64,000 bases of DNA from Picocystis sp. L7 (Eukaryota > Chlorophyta > Picocystophyceae > Picocystales > Picocystaceae): assembly GCA_020975725.1 (NCBI GenBank), contig QXJR01000022.1:248001-312000 (forward strand), given 5' to 3'. The notes under the pieces were generated by a model. It did not search any database, was not told where the DNA came from, and saw only the letters and a program-made list of their open reading frames with translations. Of this stretch, positions 20,298 through 29,995 are shown piece after piece. Positions within the stretch are counted from its first letter, which is position 1. Each line of letters begins with the position of its first letter. The position numbers and the translations under genes were made by a program.

Positions 20298-21650
20298 ATG
20301 GATCCTTCTCTTCCGCGTCGAAATCACGTGGACGTGAGGTGGAAGGAAGGAGAAGTGGTGGCATTGCGACACGCCGCCACGCGTGCGCTCCTGCCTTGCT
20401 GCTTCGCGGTTCGGACCGCCGCGGAAGGAAAGCCAGGAGTCGTTCGCCTCGAAAGGACGGATGGGAAAGCGAAGTTCCTGCGAGCGAGGGTGGACGGCGA
20501 AGCAGAAGGACGTGCAGACTGCGAAGGAAACGGATTGGATCCTGCGTGCAAGTTCTACGCCCTGGAGGTGGCAGAAGACGACCTTGCGGTCCGCGAACTG
20601 CCTGTGATGCAACACGACACGGTGCCAGCAAGTGGGAAAGGGAAAGAGGCGAGGAAACAGGTGCAGTTAGTGGCTTTCTGCAACGTGGCAATGGTCCGTT
20701 TAGACGATGGCGGTGTGGAAGGGAAGGGATCGGAAAAGCGATGGTTTTTGGGCATGAATGAAGCGGGGGAACTGAGAACCAACATGCCGCTCTGCAAATA
20801 CAGTGTCTGGGTGGTGGAACCGCAACAAGCAAAGACCAAGCGACCGACCACGAGCAACTTCAATCCGGCATACTATCCTGACCTCCAGCTTGGTCTCGAC
20901 CACATCGACAGTTTTGTGAAAAACGGATACCTGCACGTGAAGCGTGCGGTGGACAACAAGCTGGTCAACGAAGCGTTGCGAGCCATCAACTATCACTTGG
21001 GACAATTGAAGGTGAATGGGGCAAAGCCCGACCCTGGTCCAGGATTCAGTATGGCGTCCCAAGATGTGCACGTCCTGGACTTGTTGCACCAGAGCTCGGT
21101 ATGGACACTGGCTCATCGGCTCGTGGGAGTGGGAAAGGTGCAGACGAAATCACAAGCCCAATGCGCCTTGCGTTTCCCGGAGCCTGGAAGTAGCATGAAT
21201 CACGTGGACATAGGGCAGCTTCCGTGGCACGTAGACGGTGCGAACGTGCACAAACGGTCCCCGTTCACGTTCTTGCTGGGCATATGCCTCAGCGACCAGA
21301 CGCAGGAAAACATCGGCAACCTTTGCGTGTACCCCGGCAGTCACCTCCAATGCTACCGAGCACTGCATGCTGCCAACGAAGTGGACCCTGGCCAACCGCC
21401 CAGGGAAAACGTGTGGCAAGGGCGTCGGCCCAAGATGCAATCGGAACCTCAACAGATGCTTCTTCAACCGGGGGACGCGGTTTTCATCCACAGCAAGTTG
21501 GCACATACCGTGGCCCCGAACTACTCTCCCAACATCCGCTACCAGGTTTACTTTCGTGTTTTTCACATGGACCATGATCCGGCCAGGGTCACGCTGTGGG
21601 AGGAGTTTGAAGGGGTGCAAAGCGCCCTGGAAGAGATGTCGTGCGCTTGA
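20298..21650 (+). CDS. Phytanoyl-CoA dioxygenase (PhyH)-family protein
   Basis: Fe(II)/2-oxoglutarate-dependent oxygenase of 450 residues, starting at ATG 20298. The C-terminal half has the facial-triad pattern: WHVDGANVH (His-x-Asp near residue 309), then HTVAPNYSPNIRYQVYFR (distal His near 402 and the 2-oxoglutarate-binding Arg about ten residues later). FLLGICLSDQTQENIGNLCV and YPGSHLQCYR match the double-stranded beta-helix strands that follow. The first 190 residues are a separate beta-rich region (VVALRHAATRALLPCCFAV, FCNVAMVRLDD, KRWFLGMNEAGELRTN) that could be a beta-trefoil-like accessory domain. The substrate cannot be told from sequence. No introns or targeting signal are evident. 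Confidence 0.82.
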   Translation: MDPSLPRRNHVDVRWKEGEVVALRHAATRALLPCCFAVRTAAEGKPGVVRLERTDGKAKFLRARVDGEAEGRADCEGNGLDPACKFYALEVAEDDLAVRELPVMQHDTVPASGKGKEARKQVQLVAFCNVAMVRLDDGGVEGKGSEKRWFLGMNEAGELRTNMPLCKYSVWVVEPQQAKTKRPTTSNFNPAYYPDLQLGLDHIDSFVKNGYLHVKRAVDNKLVNEALRAINYHLGQLKVNGAKPDPGPGFSMASQDVHVLDLLHQSSVWTLAHRLVGVGKVQTKSQAQCALRFPEPGSSMNHVDIGQLPWHVDGANVHKRSPFTFLLGICLSDQTQENIGNLCVYPGSHLQCYRALHAANEVDPGQPPRENVWQGRRPKMQSEPQQMLLQPGDAVFIHSKLAHTVAPNYSPNIRYQVYFRVFHMDHDPARVTLWEEFEGVQSALEEMSCA

Positions 21651-21741
21651 TCGTCTTGAGTTCGAGCCATTTGTTCGAGGGAGCGTTGCACGTCCGTGGA
21701 GGTTCATCTTTCCCTTTTCTTTATGGTACATGTCATACAGC

Positions 21742-22839
21742 TTACAACGGGTGTCCCGCGCCGCGTTCCTGTCCATGGGTTTCTCTCGGTCCCGTTTTTG
21801 CCCTGTCCCCCTTGATCATGGCCTCGACGAAAAACTCCCCTGCTCGATAGGAGGAACGCACCAAGGGACCGGAGGCCACGTATTTGAACCCGACCACTTC
21901 TTCTCCGTACTTCCTGTACTCTTCGAACGTCTCTGGTGGGACGAATTCGTGAACGGGCAGGTGTTTGGGTGTGGGTTGCAGGTATTGTCCCAAGGTGAGG
22001 ATGTCCACCCCCACGCTTTTGAGATCTCTCATGGTCTGTTTGACTTCTTCTTCGGTCTCTCCGAGCCCAATCATGATGGACGATTTGGTGTACACGCCGT
22101 GGCTCTCTTTGGCGGTCTTGAGCACGTGCATGGACTGTTCGTAGTTGGCCCTGGCGTCCCGCACGCGCCTCTGCAGCCTCTCGACGGTCTCGATGTTGTG
22201 TGCGAACACGTCCAGTCCGGATCCCGCCAGCATGTCGATGCACTTGACGTCTCCGTCGAAGTCCGGTGTCAAGCATTCCACCAGCAGGTCTTCTTTCCTC
22301 CGCTTGAGCTCCTTGACGGTCTCTGCGAAGTGGGACGCGCCTCCGTCTTCCACGTCGTCTCGATCCACGCTGGTGAGCACCACGTAGGAGATTCCCCATG
22401 CCGCCACGGCTTCTGCCACGTGTTTGGGTTCGTCCACGTCCAGCGGAGGCGGCGCATGCGAGGTGTCTACGGCGCAGAAGCGGCATCCTCTCGTGCACGT
22501 GCCTCCCATGATCATGATGGTGGCGGTTCCGTGTTCGCCGTTCCAACACTCGCCGACGTTGGGACACTGCGCCTCTTCGCACACCGTGAACAGGTCCAAC
22601 GAACGCAAGGAACCTTTCAGGTACTCGTACCTTTCTCCTTGCGGTGCGCGCTGTCGCAACCACGAAGGTTTGGACGCACGTCGGGACAGGTCCACCAGCT
22701 CGGCGAACGCGTCCGTGGATTCCAACCGCGCCAGTTCCTTCGCACGTGGCTCTTCCGAGGTCGCACGTGCAGCCGCCTCCCTCCTCTTCGGCGGTGCCTT
22801 CGCAGGTCGGCCGAACGCGGTGGCGTTGCACGCGCGCAT
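21742..22839 (-). CDS. LIP1P: Lipoyl synthase, plastid type
   Basis: Radical-SAM enzyme that inserts two sulfurs into octanoyl groups on lipoyl-dependent proteins; the plastid form serves plastid pyruvate dehydrogenase. Of 365 residues, the first about 55 (Ala/Arg/Lys-rich) look like a transit peptide. The auxiliary cluster CX4CX5C is at C87, C92 and C98 ([12 protein letters not shown]). The radical-SAM cluster CX3CX2C is at C115, C119 and C122 (CTRGCRFC). [59 protein letters not shown] and [15 protein letters not shown] complete the family signature. ATG 22839 is the first Met. It may be the green-lineage LIP1p of cyanobacterial type, but the LIP1p assignment is inferred. Confidence 0.93.
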   Translation of the reverse strand: MRACNATAFGRPAKAPPKRREAAARATSEEPRAKELARLESTDAFAELVDLSRRASKPSWLRQRAPQGERYEYLKGSLRSLDLFTVCEEAQCPNVGECWNGEHGTATIMIMGGTCTRGCRFCAVDTSHAPPPLDVDEPKHVAEAVAAWGISYVVLTSVDRDDVEDGGASHFAETVKELKRRKEDLLVECLTPDFDGDVKCIDMLAGSGLDVFAHNIETVERLQRRVRDARANYEQSMHVLKTAKESHGVYTKSSIMIGLGETEEEVKQTMRDLKSVGVDILTLGQYLQPTPKHLPVHEFVPPETFEEYRKYGEEVVGFKYVASGPLVRSSYRAGEFFVEAMIKGDRAKTGPRETHGQERGAGHPL

Positions 22840-23273
22840 CCCGTCTCCACCGGTTTCGTGTGTTGTATCTCTTCACCACCACCACCACCCCTGTTCGGTT
22901 TGTGGTGGGTGGGGAGGGGTCCAAGGAAGAAGGAAAGGGGGCACACCACGTCCAAGGAGGAAGGGGGGGCGGTCTACAACACACCTTGGGATCCCACCCC
23001 CCCCCCGTTCCTTTCGCCAGGGACAAGGCCGTGGTTGCGGAGAGACCCAAGCAAACGCAAGGTTCGAGGGGAGGTGGAGGTCAGGAAGAGGAAGAGATGG
23101 ACGACAGGAAAGACAGACGATCGTTTACAAACCAACCCAACCGTCCAAGGAGGCGTGCACGATGCCGACCCAAGGGGATGGAGATCCATCCCCAACGTCA
23201 ACGCCACGAAAGAAAGGAAGAGGAATACGGGCAGGGTGGAATGAAACAATCCCGCAATCCCACACCGATTGGT
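22840..23273. other. Intergenic region between lipoyl synthase and fibrillarin
   Basis: 434 bp between two minus-strand genes, with a short CAC repeat near 22868-22888, C/G homopolymer runs and purine-rich tracts. No gene is seen. Confidence 0.5.
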
Positions 23274-24417
23274 TTATTCCCCCGCCTTCTTCTTCTTCGG
23301 CATGCGGTAACCACCACACACCACCGCGTGATCTCGCTCGTAAGGCTCCAGCGTGACCTGTTCCATGGGCTTGAAACCGTCCTCCTGGAGCTTCTTCACC
23401 TCGCGGGCAAAGACCGCCTCGGCGGGTGCAGTGGAATCAATGCAGTTGGCCTTGATGCTGATCACGAACTTGCCCTCGTTCTTCAGGAAATACTGTGCGT
23501 TCAAGGCCACGATGCGGGCCTGATCTGGCTGTGCAACGTCTGCGAAAATCGTGTCCACCATGCCCACCAACATGCGATACTTTTGGGGGTAACGTGCGTC
23601 CTCGATGATGGGGATGATGTTCGTCCTCTTCTTGGCCATGTTCACCAGATCTCGTCCCGGACGATGCGAAAACTCCACAGCGTACACCACCCCTGTAGGT
23701 CCCACCACGTCCGATACGTGCGATACGGTGGTACCGGCTGCAGCTCCCAAGTACAAGACGTGACTACCGGGCTCCATGAAGATGTTGTCGACACCCCCCA
23801 GGATGGATGCGGCCAGCTTGGAGCGGAAGGGGTTCCAAACGCGGTACTCGACCTTCTCCCCGTCCCTCTCCACGCTGATGCGCTTCTCTCCGTACACGCT
23901 CTCCCCTGGCACCATGTTCCTCGTGACCAGTGCATCCTCCTTTCCACGTGCAATGAACACTCCTTTGTGACGATGCTCTTCCACCACGACCTGTTCCGCG
24001 CATCGAAATCACGCTCTCGCGTCAGCCTCTCCCCGGACGGAAGCCGCATGGCCGAAACCGGATCGTTTCATCCCACTCGAATTGTCTCTTCGTACCTTGG
24101 CTCCACCTTTCATTCCACCTCTTCCACCACCGCGTCCACCACCTCTTCCACCGCGTGGTGGTCCACCTCTTCCACCACCTCCTCTCCCACCACGTGGCGT
24201 TCCACCTCTTCCACCTCCTCCTCTACCGCCTCGGAATCCATCTCGACCTATCCATCACGTTTCCCATCGTCAGCTCGTCCCTCCGCCATCGCCGTTTGCT
24301 CCTCCTAACCCGCCGCCGCCTCGCACCTCCACCACGTCCAAAGCCTCCACCTCGGGGAGGTCCGCCGCGTCCGCCGCGTCCACCACGTCCACCAGGTGCG
24401 CCTCTCGGAGGTCTCAT
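23274..24417 (-). CDS. FIB: Fibrillarin, nucleolar 2'-O-methyltransferase
   Basis: Box C/D snoRNP methyltransferase for rRNA. Three exons: 24327-24417, 24096-24247 and 23274-23990, introns of 79 and 105 bp (donors GTGCGA and GTACGA, acceptors TAG and CAG), giving 319 residues. Exons 1-2 encode the Gly/Arg-rich GAR domain ([19 protein letters not shown], then [10 protein letters not shown] repeats), the dimethylarginine-carrying nucleolar part. Exon 3 holds [40 protein letters not shown], the SAM-binding [48 protein letters not shown] and [11 protein letters not shown]. The gene is divergent from the rhomboid gene. Confidence 0.96.
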
Positions 24418-24935
24418 GGCCACCTAGACGACCGCGTGAGATCCGATGCGGCTCGAAAGCGAGCGCGTCGCGTAGGTGAAGACGCGACGATGTCGCACGT
24501 CGAAATGGACGATGGGTGGCGGGACCCGCCATGGCCCCTCGAAAAAACGGACGAGTGCACCGTGCCCGCAGAGGACGGAGCAGAGATTCGAGGGGGAGAT
24601 CCTCGACGGCGGTAGGAGGATGTGGGCTCCAACGAACCCGCACCCGCGGAGGACGGTCGGTAGAAGACCTGAAGATTCCTCGACGGGCGATGGGAGCGGA
24701 GGGGAGGCGCCGCCGCACCGGGAAGGAAGGGGCCCCATACGAATATTCGTGTCTCGGGCTGCATCCCTCCTTGCGAATATTCGATGCTTCGGGGTGAAGG
24801 GGGGTGGCGGAACCCGTCCAATTGGACCTCTCCTTCTTCGGTGGATCGAAAGGGGGACCGCGAACCCCCTGGAGTTAAGCGAAGGAGTTAAGTACGTGTG
24901 GGCGCTGGGACGTGGCGGGAGACGAACGTGGACAC
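24418..24935. promoter_or_regulatory. Fibrillarin/rhomboid divergent promoter
   Basis: 518 bp between divergent ATGs. It carries CGAATATTCG twice (24740-24749 and 24774-24783, 34 bp apart) and CGCAGAGGAC at 24567-24576, with the related CGCGGAGGAC at about 24644. All three words recur in other promoters of this window. Confidence 0.55.
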
Positions 24936-26123
24936 ATGGCGATGCTGGCCACCACCGCGTTGCATCCGCACGCGTTGGCGAAGAGGGGGAGGAGTGCGTG
25001 GAAACAGGTGCCCTTCTTCACCAAAGTCACACTCGTCGCGTGTGTGGGATTCCACCTGCTGGTCCTGTGGAAACAGAGGGACCTCCTCGGAGACCTCTGC
25101 CTGTCGGCAGACTCGCTCGTGTACAGACACGACTTTGGGAGGATTCTGCTCGCACCGCTTTTCCACGAAGGTTGGAGGCATCTCCTGGTGAACATGGTGG
25201 CCGTGGTGTGGATCGGATCCTCCCTTGAAAAGCTTGTCGGGACCCTCAACCTCGCCTTCCTCAACTCCATGCTGGCCATCTTTGGAGCCGTCCTCTTCGT
25301 GATCATGGCGTACGCTCTAGCCAACAACCCGATCAAAGCTGACTCCATCGCGCCCTACGAGTGCGTGGCGGGAATGTCAGGTGTTCTGTTCGGACAACTG
25401 GCGGTGGAATGTAAAATGCTGGGTAGCACCAAGAGAAGCTTGTTCGGGTTGGTCATGGTCCCGGCCAAATGGTACCCTGTGGTCACACTGCTTGCCGTGC
25501 GGGTCATCGCGCCTGACGCATCCTTCACTGCACATCTCTCCGGACTGATCGTAGGCACGATGTATGCGTACGGGATGCTGGACAGCCTGAAGTTGGATGG
25601 ACCGCTGGTGGAATACGTGGAAAGCTTCTGGCCACTGCGAAAGCTTGCTCAGCGGAGTGACTACTTCACACATGATGGTAGAACTGTACCATCTACCTCG
25701 CAAATAGGATTGCACGTCGACCTTTTAGGATGGACAATGCGACGTTTGAGATCTCTCGCAGGAAGGGTGCGGATCTTTCGTCGGAGAAGAGACAAAGATG
25801 TCCGTGCGGAAAATTTCCCGGGGGAAGGTCACAGACTTGGAACCACGGACAGTAAGAGATCGTCCACCTTGCCTACTGCAATGAAATCGAATCGTCAAAG
25901 CGGAGGAGCAAGTTCCTCCGGTAGCAATCTCACAACCAAGGACGGGAAGGTCGGCTGGGTCACTCCGCAGGATAAGTCTCCCGGAGAAGCGTTTCGTGAC
26001 GCTAGGTATGAAGACAAGGTGGCTGTCCTCGTTGAAATGGGTTTTGAAGCCAATGTGGCAAGAGAAGCATTGGAGGCAGCTGGGGGTGATGTTCCAACCG
26101 CAGCCGAGTCTTTGAGTCCGTAG
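24936..26123 (+). CDS. Rhomboid-family protease with C-terminal UBA domain
   Basis: Intramembrane serine protease of 395 residues (ATG 24936; the frame upstream has only GTG). About six membrane segments lie in residues 30-235. The catalytic dyad is visible: AGMSGVLFG with Ser148, and FTAHLSGLIVG with His200. FHEGWRHLLVNM carries the conserved HxxxN of TM2. A basic, Ser-rich linker follows, then a UBA domain at about 355-395 (DKVAVLVEMGFEANVAREAL, then EAAGGDVPTAAESL). This is the layout of the RHBDD1 / plant RBL14-15 group, which links ubiquitin recognition to ER membrane-protein degradation. No intron is seen. Confidence 0.92.
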   Translation: MAMLATTALHPHALAKRGRSAWKQVPFFTKVTLVACVGFHLLVLWKQRDLLGDLCLSADSLVYRHDFGRILLAPLFHEGWRHLLVNMVAVVWIGSSLEKLVGTLNLAFLNSMLAIFGAVLFVIMAYALANNPIKADSIAPYECVAGMSGVLFGQLAVECKMLGSTKRSLFGLVMVPAKWYPVVTLLAVRVIAPDASFTAHLSGLIVGTMYAYGMLDSLKLDGPLVEYVESFWPLRKLAQRSDYFTHDGRTVPSTSQIGLHVDLLGWTMRRLRSLAGRVRIFRRRRDKDVRAENFPGEGHRLGTTDSKRSSTLPTAMKSNRQSGGASSSGSNLTTKDGKVGWVTPQDKSPGEAFRDARYEDKVAVLVEMGFEANVAREALEAAGGDVPTAAESLSP

Positions 26124-26191
26124 TTCGAAACAACAGACACCTTCAGCCGTCCATGACAGACCCGCACAGCCGCACACGATGCAATTCACAT

Positions 26192-27058
26192 TTATTTCTC
26201 TTTTTTCATTTCTCCTTCCTCGCCCTGGTCAGGAGGCTGGTGGACTAGTTCTGGCTCATCAGCATCCTCCTTGCCTCTCCGGATCAAACCAAACGCGAAA
26301 GCAACTCCAAGGGCCAGGAGGACATTACCAACGGTCGCACCACTAACCCAGCCCGTGCTGCGGATGTACAAGTCCAGATCCTTACGAATCAGCATGAGGC
26401 CTACGAAGTGGCACCCAAACACACAAAGCCAAGGGAAGGGCAGGACCGCGTTCTTGCCTCTGGTTATTATTGGTAGGATCGTGGTATACATGGTTTGCAG
26501 GATGAAATACATTCTCAAGTTCCTGTTCCATACGAAGTATCCAATGGCCACCCAGCCATACAGCACCATTGGCAAGAAGACAACTGCACCCAATTTCTTC
26601 CCAACATTGCTGCGGATGACGAGCGCAAACAAGGCCGCCCTTTGCACCGATGCAAAGATGAATCGATGCACGATTCTCTCGTCACAAGGTCGAAGGTGGT
26701 AGTAAGCATTTGCTACTCCTTGCGCGATGCTGGAGAGGGCACCGATCGTCCATATGCCGTTCTCCCAATCGGTCGGGCTTTCGTCCACGAGCACCTTGCG
26801 CAGTCCGTACACGCCTGCGAAGGCGTGCAGGAGGGCACTGAGGACGTTCCAAGTGTGCGGTACACCGAAGGCCGCGGTCCGTCGATCGATGTAGAAGTGA
26901 TCGGCTTCGTCCAAGGACAACGGAGCGGTGGCTTTGCAGTGCGAGATGGAGACGAAGACCACGATCAGCGCGATCATCCAGACCACGCTGTCCGCCTTGC
27001 CCTTGTTCAGCACTTCCTTGACCCCTTCCCGCGCGACGCGACGGATCCCATCGGCCAT
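26192..27058 (-). CDS. Seven-TM CREST-superfamily (alkaline ceramidase-related) membrane protein
   Basis: Integral membrane protein of 288 residues with about seven hydrophobic segments, starting at ATG 27058. DRRTAAFGVPHTWNVLSALL and VANAYYHLRPCDERIVHRF align with the first two conserved blocks of a family of predicted hydrolases related to alkaline ceramidase (DxRxxxGxPNxWNVLSN and GSxYYHLxPxNxxLxWDRLPM). The Ser, His and Asp positions of the CREST superfamily are partly kept, but the WDRLPM block is replaced by VHRFIFA. A charged tail (EEGEMKKEK) follows the last segment. Enzymatic function is therefore uncertain. The frame continues far upstream, but that translation is low-complexity and lies in the promoter. 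Confidence 0.7.
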   Translation of the reverse strand: MADGIRRVAREGVKEVLNKGKADSVVWMIALIVVFVSISHCKATAPLSLDEADHFYIDRRTAAFGVPHTWNVLSALLHAFAGVYGLRKVLVDESPTDWENGIWTIGALSSIAQGVANAYYHLRPCDERIVHRFIFASVQRAALFALVIRSNVGKKLGAVVFLPMVLYGWVAIGYFVWNRNLRMYFILQTMYTTILPIITRGKNAVLPFPWLCVFGCHFVGLMLIRKDLDLYIRSTGWVSGATVGNVLLALGVAFAFGLIRRGKEDADEPELVHQPPDQGEEGEMKKEK

Positions 27059-27852
27059 GGCCGTCCCCTCGCAGCGCGGGAACGTGTCCACGTGTCGGAG
27101 TTGGACATCCGCAGTCGGAAGACGTCGCGCCAACCGCCGAACTGGAGCCACACCCGACCGAATCGACGCGAATATTCGCATGGGCGATGGTTCGTCTTCG
27201 CTCCGACGCGACCGCACCGGGCAGGACCACGTGCACGCGGCTTCCGAGGAGGAGGAGAGAAGACGAGGGGAGTTCGCTGGGAAGCGGGAGAGGAAAGGGA
27301 GATCCGTGCGGATCGCGAGGTCGAGCTGGACGCGTGCGCACCCTCGTCCGCCACGGGAAGAGAACCGGCACGGCCACCCACGCGGACCGCGCGGGTCCTT
27401 CCGGCACGGCGGCTGTGCCTCGGCTTCTTCTCTCACCTCGCACGGGACGCGTCGAACCTGCGGCTTCGACGGACGCGATCGCGCGCTCGTGCATCGTTGC
27501 GCCATCAACCGCGTTCCAAGTCCGTCCGAAACCGAACTCGCACGTCCCTTTCGTCCTCTCCGAGGAGATCCTCCCGAGGATCCTCCGCAACCACGGTAGA
27601 TTTTCCCTCCAGATTCGGATGCGGGACTTGGACCGCTCGCCCGAACCGCACCCGTGACCGCAGAGGAAGGGGCGGCCCGGTCCCATCGATACTTCCCGGG
27701 CAACGTATCGATCGGATCGAAAGCTATCGATAAAGGGATCGATGTCCTTGCATCAACGGTCGGTCCATGGAGACCGCTGTGGTGGACGAACGACATCGTT
27801 GCGCTCGGAACCAAGCGCCGAAAAGCGCCGATCGCACGAGCGTTCGAAGAAG
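27059..27852. promoter_or_regulatory. Divergent promoter with GCGAATATTCGC palindrome and ATCGAT cluster
   Basis: 794 bp between two divergent genes. A 12-bp perfect palindrome, GCGAATATTCGC, is at 27168-27179, about 110 bp from the membrane-protein ATG. ATCGAT occurs four times at 27685, 27707, 27726 and 27738, ending about 110 bp from the carrier ATG. Confidence 0.55.
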
Positions 27853-28893
27853 ATGGCAACCACCGGCATGGCCGAATCCACGGTACGTGAATCCGCAGAC
27901 CGTGCCACGTGCGAAAAGGAGGGAAAAGGAGCGGTCGCGAGGCGTGTCGCCTGCAAGACGCCAGGGGGTGCGAGGCCTGGCGGGAGCCAAAGCGACTGAC
28001 GTGAGACGTGAACTCGCCACCCAAAGGTGTGGAACAACGTGAAACCGTACATCAACGGTGGATCGAGTGGCATGATGGCCACCTGCTGCATCCAACCCTT
28101 GGACATGGTGAAGGTGCGCATCCAACTCGGCATGACTGGCTCCCCCTTCGGGATCGCCAGTCACGTGATCAAGACCGAAGGAGTAGGCGCGCTCTACAGG
28201 GGGCTTTCTGCCGGTCTCTTGCGCCAGGCCACCTACACGACCGCTCGACTGGGACTCTTTGAACAGTTCATGCAAACCTTGAGGAACAAAAGTCCTAATG
28301 GCGAAGTTTCCATACAAGGAAAAGCTGCAGCGGGTCTTGCTGCGGGCGGACTAGGAGCTTTGGTCGGATCCCCGGCGGATCTCTCGCTCGTTCGCATGCA
28401 AGCGGATGGAACACTGCCAATGGAGCAACGTAGGAATTACAAGAACGCTGGAGATGCCCTGATCCGTATCGTGAAGGAGGAGGGCGTTGGTGGACTGTTC
28501 GCCGGTGCAGGTCCAACAGTTGTTCGTGCAATGTCCTTGAACATGGGTATGCTTGCTTCCAATGAACAGGCGAAAGAAATGCTTAAGCAAGCGGGTTTCC
28601 AGGGTGCGCCTGTGACGTTCGGTGCATCTGCCATCGCTGGATTTTTTGCCTCTTTCTTCTCGTTGCCATTTGATTTTGTGAAGACGCAAATGCAGAAGCA
28701 GCAGCCTCTACCAGATGGTACGTTGACCTACAAGAATTCAGTGGATTGCGCGATGCAGACGTTGACCAAGCACGGCCCAATGCGATTTTACGCTGGTTTC
28801 CCCACCTACTACGTGCGCATCGCTCCCCATGCGATGATCACTTTGATTGCACTGGACGCCCTCAAGGAAATGCAGAAGAAGTTCGGCTTGTAG
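27853..28893 (+). CDS. Mitochondrial carrier, 2-oxoglutarate/malate (dicarboxylate-tricarboxylate) type
   Basis: Inner-membrane antiporter of the SLC25 family with 298 residues. Exon 1 (27853-27882) encodes only MATTGMAEST; exon 2 is 28027-28893, after a 144-bp intron (GTACGT...AAAG). Three repeats of about 100 residues are visible with the family signatures PLDMVKVRIQ, SPADLSLVRMQ and LPFDFVKTQMQ. Between them are KTEGVGALYRGLSAGLLRQA and KEEGVGGLFAGAGPTVVRAM. NGGSSGMMATCCIQPLDMVK and MPLEQRRNYKNA-like MEQRRNYKNAGDAL place it with the oxoglutarate carrier (OMC/DTC) of plants and animals. It shuttles malate and 2-oxoglutarate or citrate. Confidence 0.93.
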
Positions 28894-29302
28894 GATGGTT
28901 CGTAGAGAAATCATTGTCATTCAATTGTAGCAGCTGGTCTGAGCCTTCTCGGTGGACCTTGTCGTACCTCCATGGGTTTCCTGGTCGTGCCCACTCCCAT
29001 CCATTTCTCTGTGGATAAATCGTCCTCGTCGACAAGTGCCTCCCGTCCGGGATAAATCTCGATCACAAACCGTCCCTTTCCTGGGAATCTCCTTGTCTCG
29101 CAGAGGAGATGGTCCTCGACCCTTGCTGGCTCTCGTTGCACTTGTTCTCCGTCATCCCCCCGTCCCGAATCTCTCGTCGGGAACGCTCCTCGTGGAGGAA
29201 TCCCTTCCATCCCGGTGTGCGGTGTCGGATGGTCTCACTTCGACGTGTTTCGTTCCTGACGGTGCGCGCACAGCTCCGCCTTGCTGGGCATCTCGCACGG
29301 CA
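28894..29302. other. Intergenic region upstream of the PDZ-rubredoxin gene
   Basis: About 410 bp with the carrier 3' end and the downstream gene's promoter. CGCAGAGGA, a nine-base match to the recurrent promoter word, is at 29099-29107. Confidence 0.4.
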
Positions 29303-29995
29303 ATGATGACCGCTGCCATGCATTCCGCACGTGCGTCTGGATACTGCCGAGGCAGCCACCCGATCGGGACGGGTAGGCGGGCGTCCCTGCGGACCCGAGG
29401 CGGATCCACGCGTGTGATGGCGTACAAGGAGGTGGAAGTGTCAGTGGACAAGCCGCTGGGCATCACGCTCGGGGAGAAGAAAGGAGGAGGTGTGGTGGTC
29501 AAGTCCGTGGCACCAGGAAGCAACGGAGCCAAAGCAGGCCTCAAGTCGGGAGATCAGGTGATCTACACGTCCTCCTTCTTCGGAGACGAGCTCTGGCCGG
29601 CGGACAAACTGGGCTTCACACGAACGGCCATTCAAGCCAAATCGGAGTACGTGGATTTTGTGGTGGTGCGTGGAGAAGAAGGACCCGATGTGAAACGATT
29701 GCCAAAACGACCCGCGCCAAAGAGATTCGGTCGCAAACTGAGCGCTGTGCAGAAGAAGCGTGCAACGCACATTTGCCTTGACTGTGGATACATCTATGCC
29801 TTGCCAGTCCCTTTTGAAGAACAGGGACCAGGATATGTCTGCCCGCAGTGTCAGGCTCCTAGTAAGCGGTTTGCTGAGTACGACGCTGAGAACGATAGGA
29901 TCATTGGGGGCAATGCCACGCCTCTGGCAGCTACCGCTGCTGGTCTGGTCGGTGCGGTGGTGTTGGGAGCCCTGCTGTACCTGGGATTGCAGTGA
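29303..29995 (+). CDS. Thylakoid PDZ-rubredoxin protein (ENH1-like)
   Basis: Plastid protein of 230 residues. Residues 1-38 (MMTAAMHSARASGYCRG...RGGSTRV) look like a transit peptide. A PDZ-like domain at about 40-115 contains LGITLGEKKGGGVVVKSVAP and LKSGDQVIYTSSFFG. The rubredoxin iron centre uses C158 and C161 (CLDCGYIY) and C180 and C183 (CPQCQAPSKRF). One C-terminal membrane helix (LAATAAGLVGAVVLGALLYL) anchors it. The layout is that of plant ENHANCER OF SOS3-1 and related thylakoid rubredoxins tied to redox balance and photosystem assembly. The second Met of the opening pair (29306) is an equal start candidate. No intron is seen. Confidence 0.92.
   Translation: MMTAAMHSARASGYCRGSHPIGTGRRASLRTRGGSTRVMAYKEVEVSVDKPLGITLGEKKGGGVVVKSVAPGSNGAKAGLKSGDQVIYTSSFFGDELWPADKLGFTRTAIQAKSEYVDFVVVRGEEGPDVKRLPKRPAPKRFGRKLSAVQKKRATHICLDCGYIYALPVPFEEQGPGYVCPQCQAPSKRFAEYDAENDRIIGGNATPLAATAAGLVGAVVLGALLYLGLQ

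Noticed and set aside
21238-23244. A 668-codon plus-strand frame
   Set aside because: It runs antisense to lipoyl synthase and overlaps the PhyH gene; the opposite strand carries the real motifs.
24060-24300. Apparent simple repeat (CCACCTCTTCCACC units)
   Set aside because: It is the reverse complement of the fibrillarin GAR-domain codons, not an independent microsatellite.
22644-24308. A 554-codon plus-strand frame
   Set aside because: Antisense to lipoyl synthase and fibrillarin; its Ser/Thr-rich end is the complement of the GAR repeat.
27059-28024. N-terminal extension of the CREST protein frame to 610 residues
   Set aside because: The added 320 residues are compositional, lie across a divergent promoter and overlap the carrier's first exon on the other strand.
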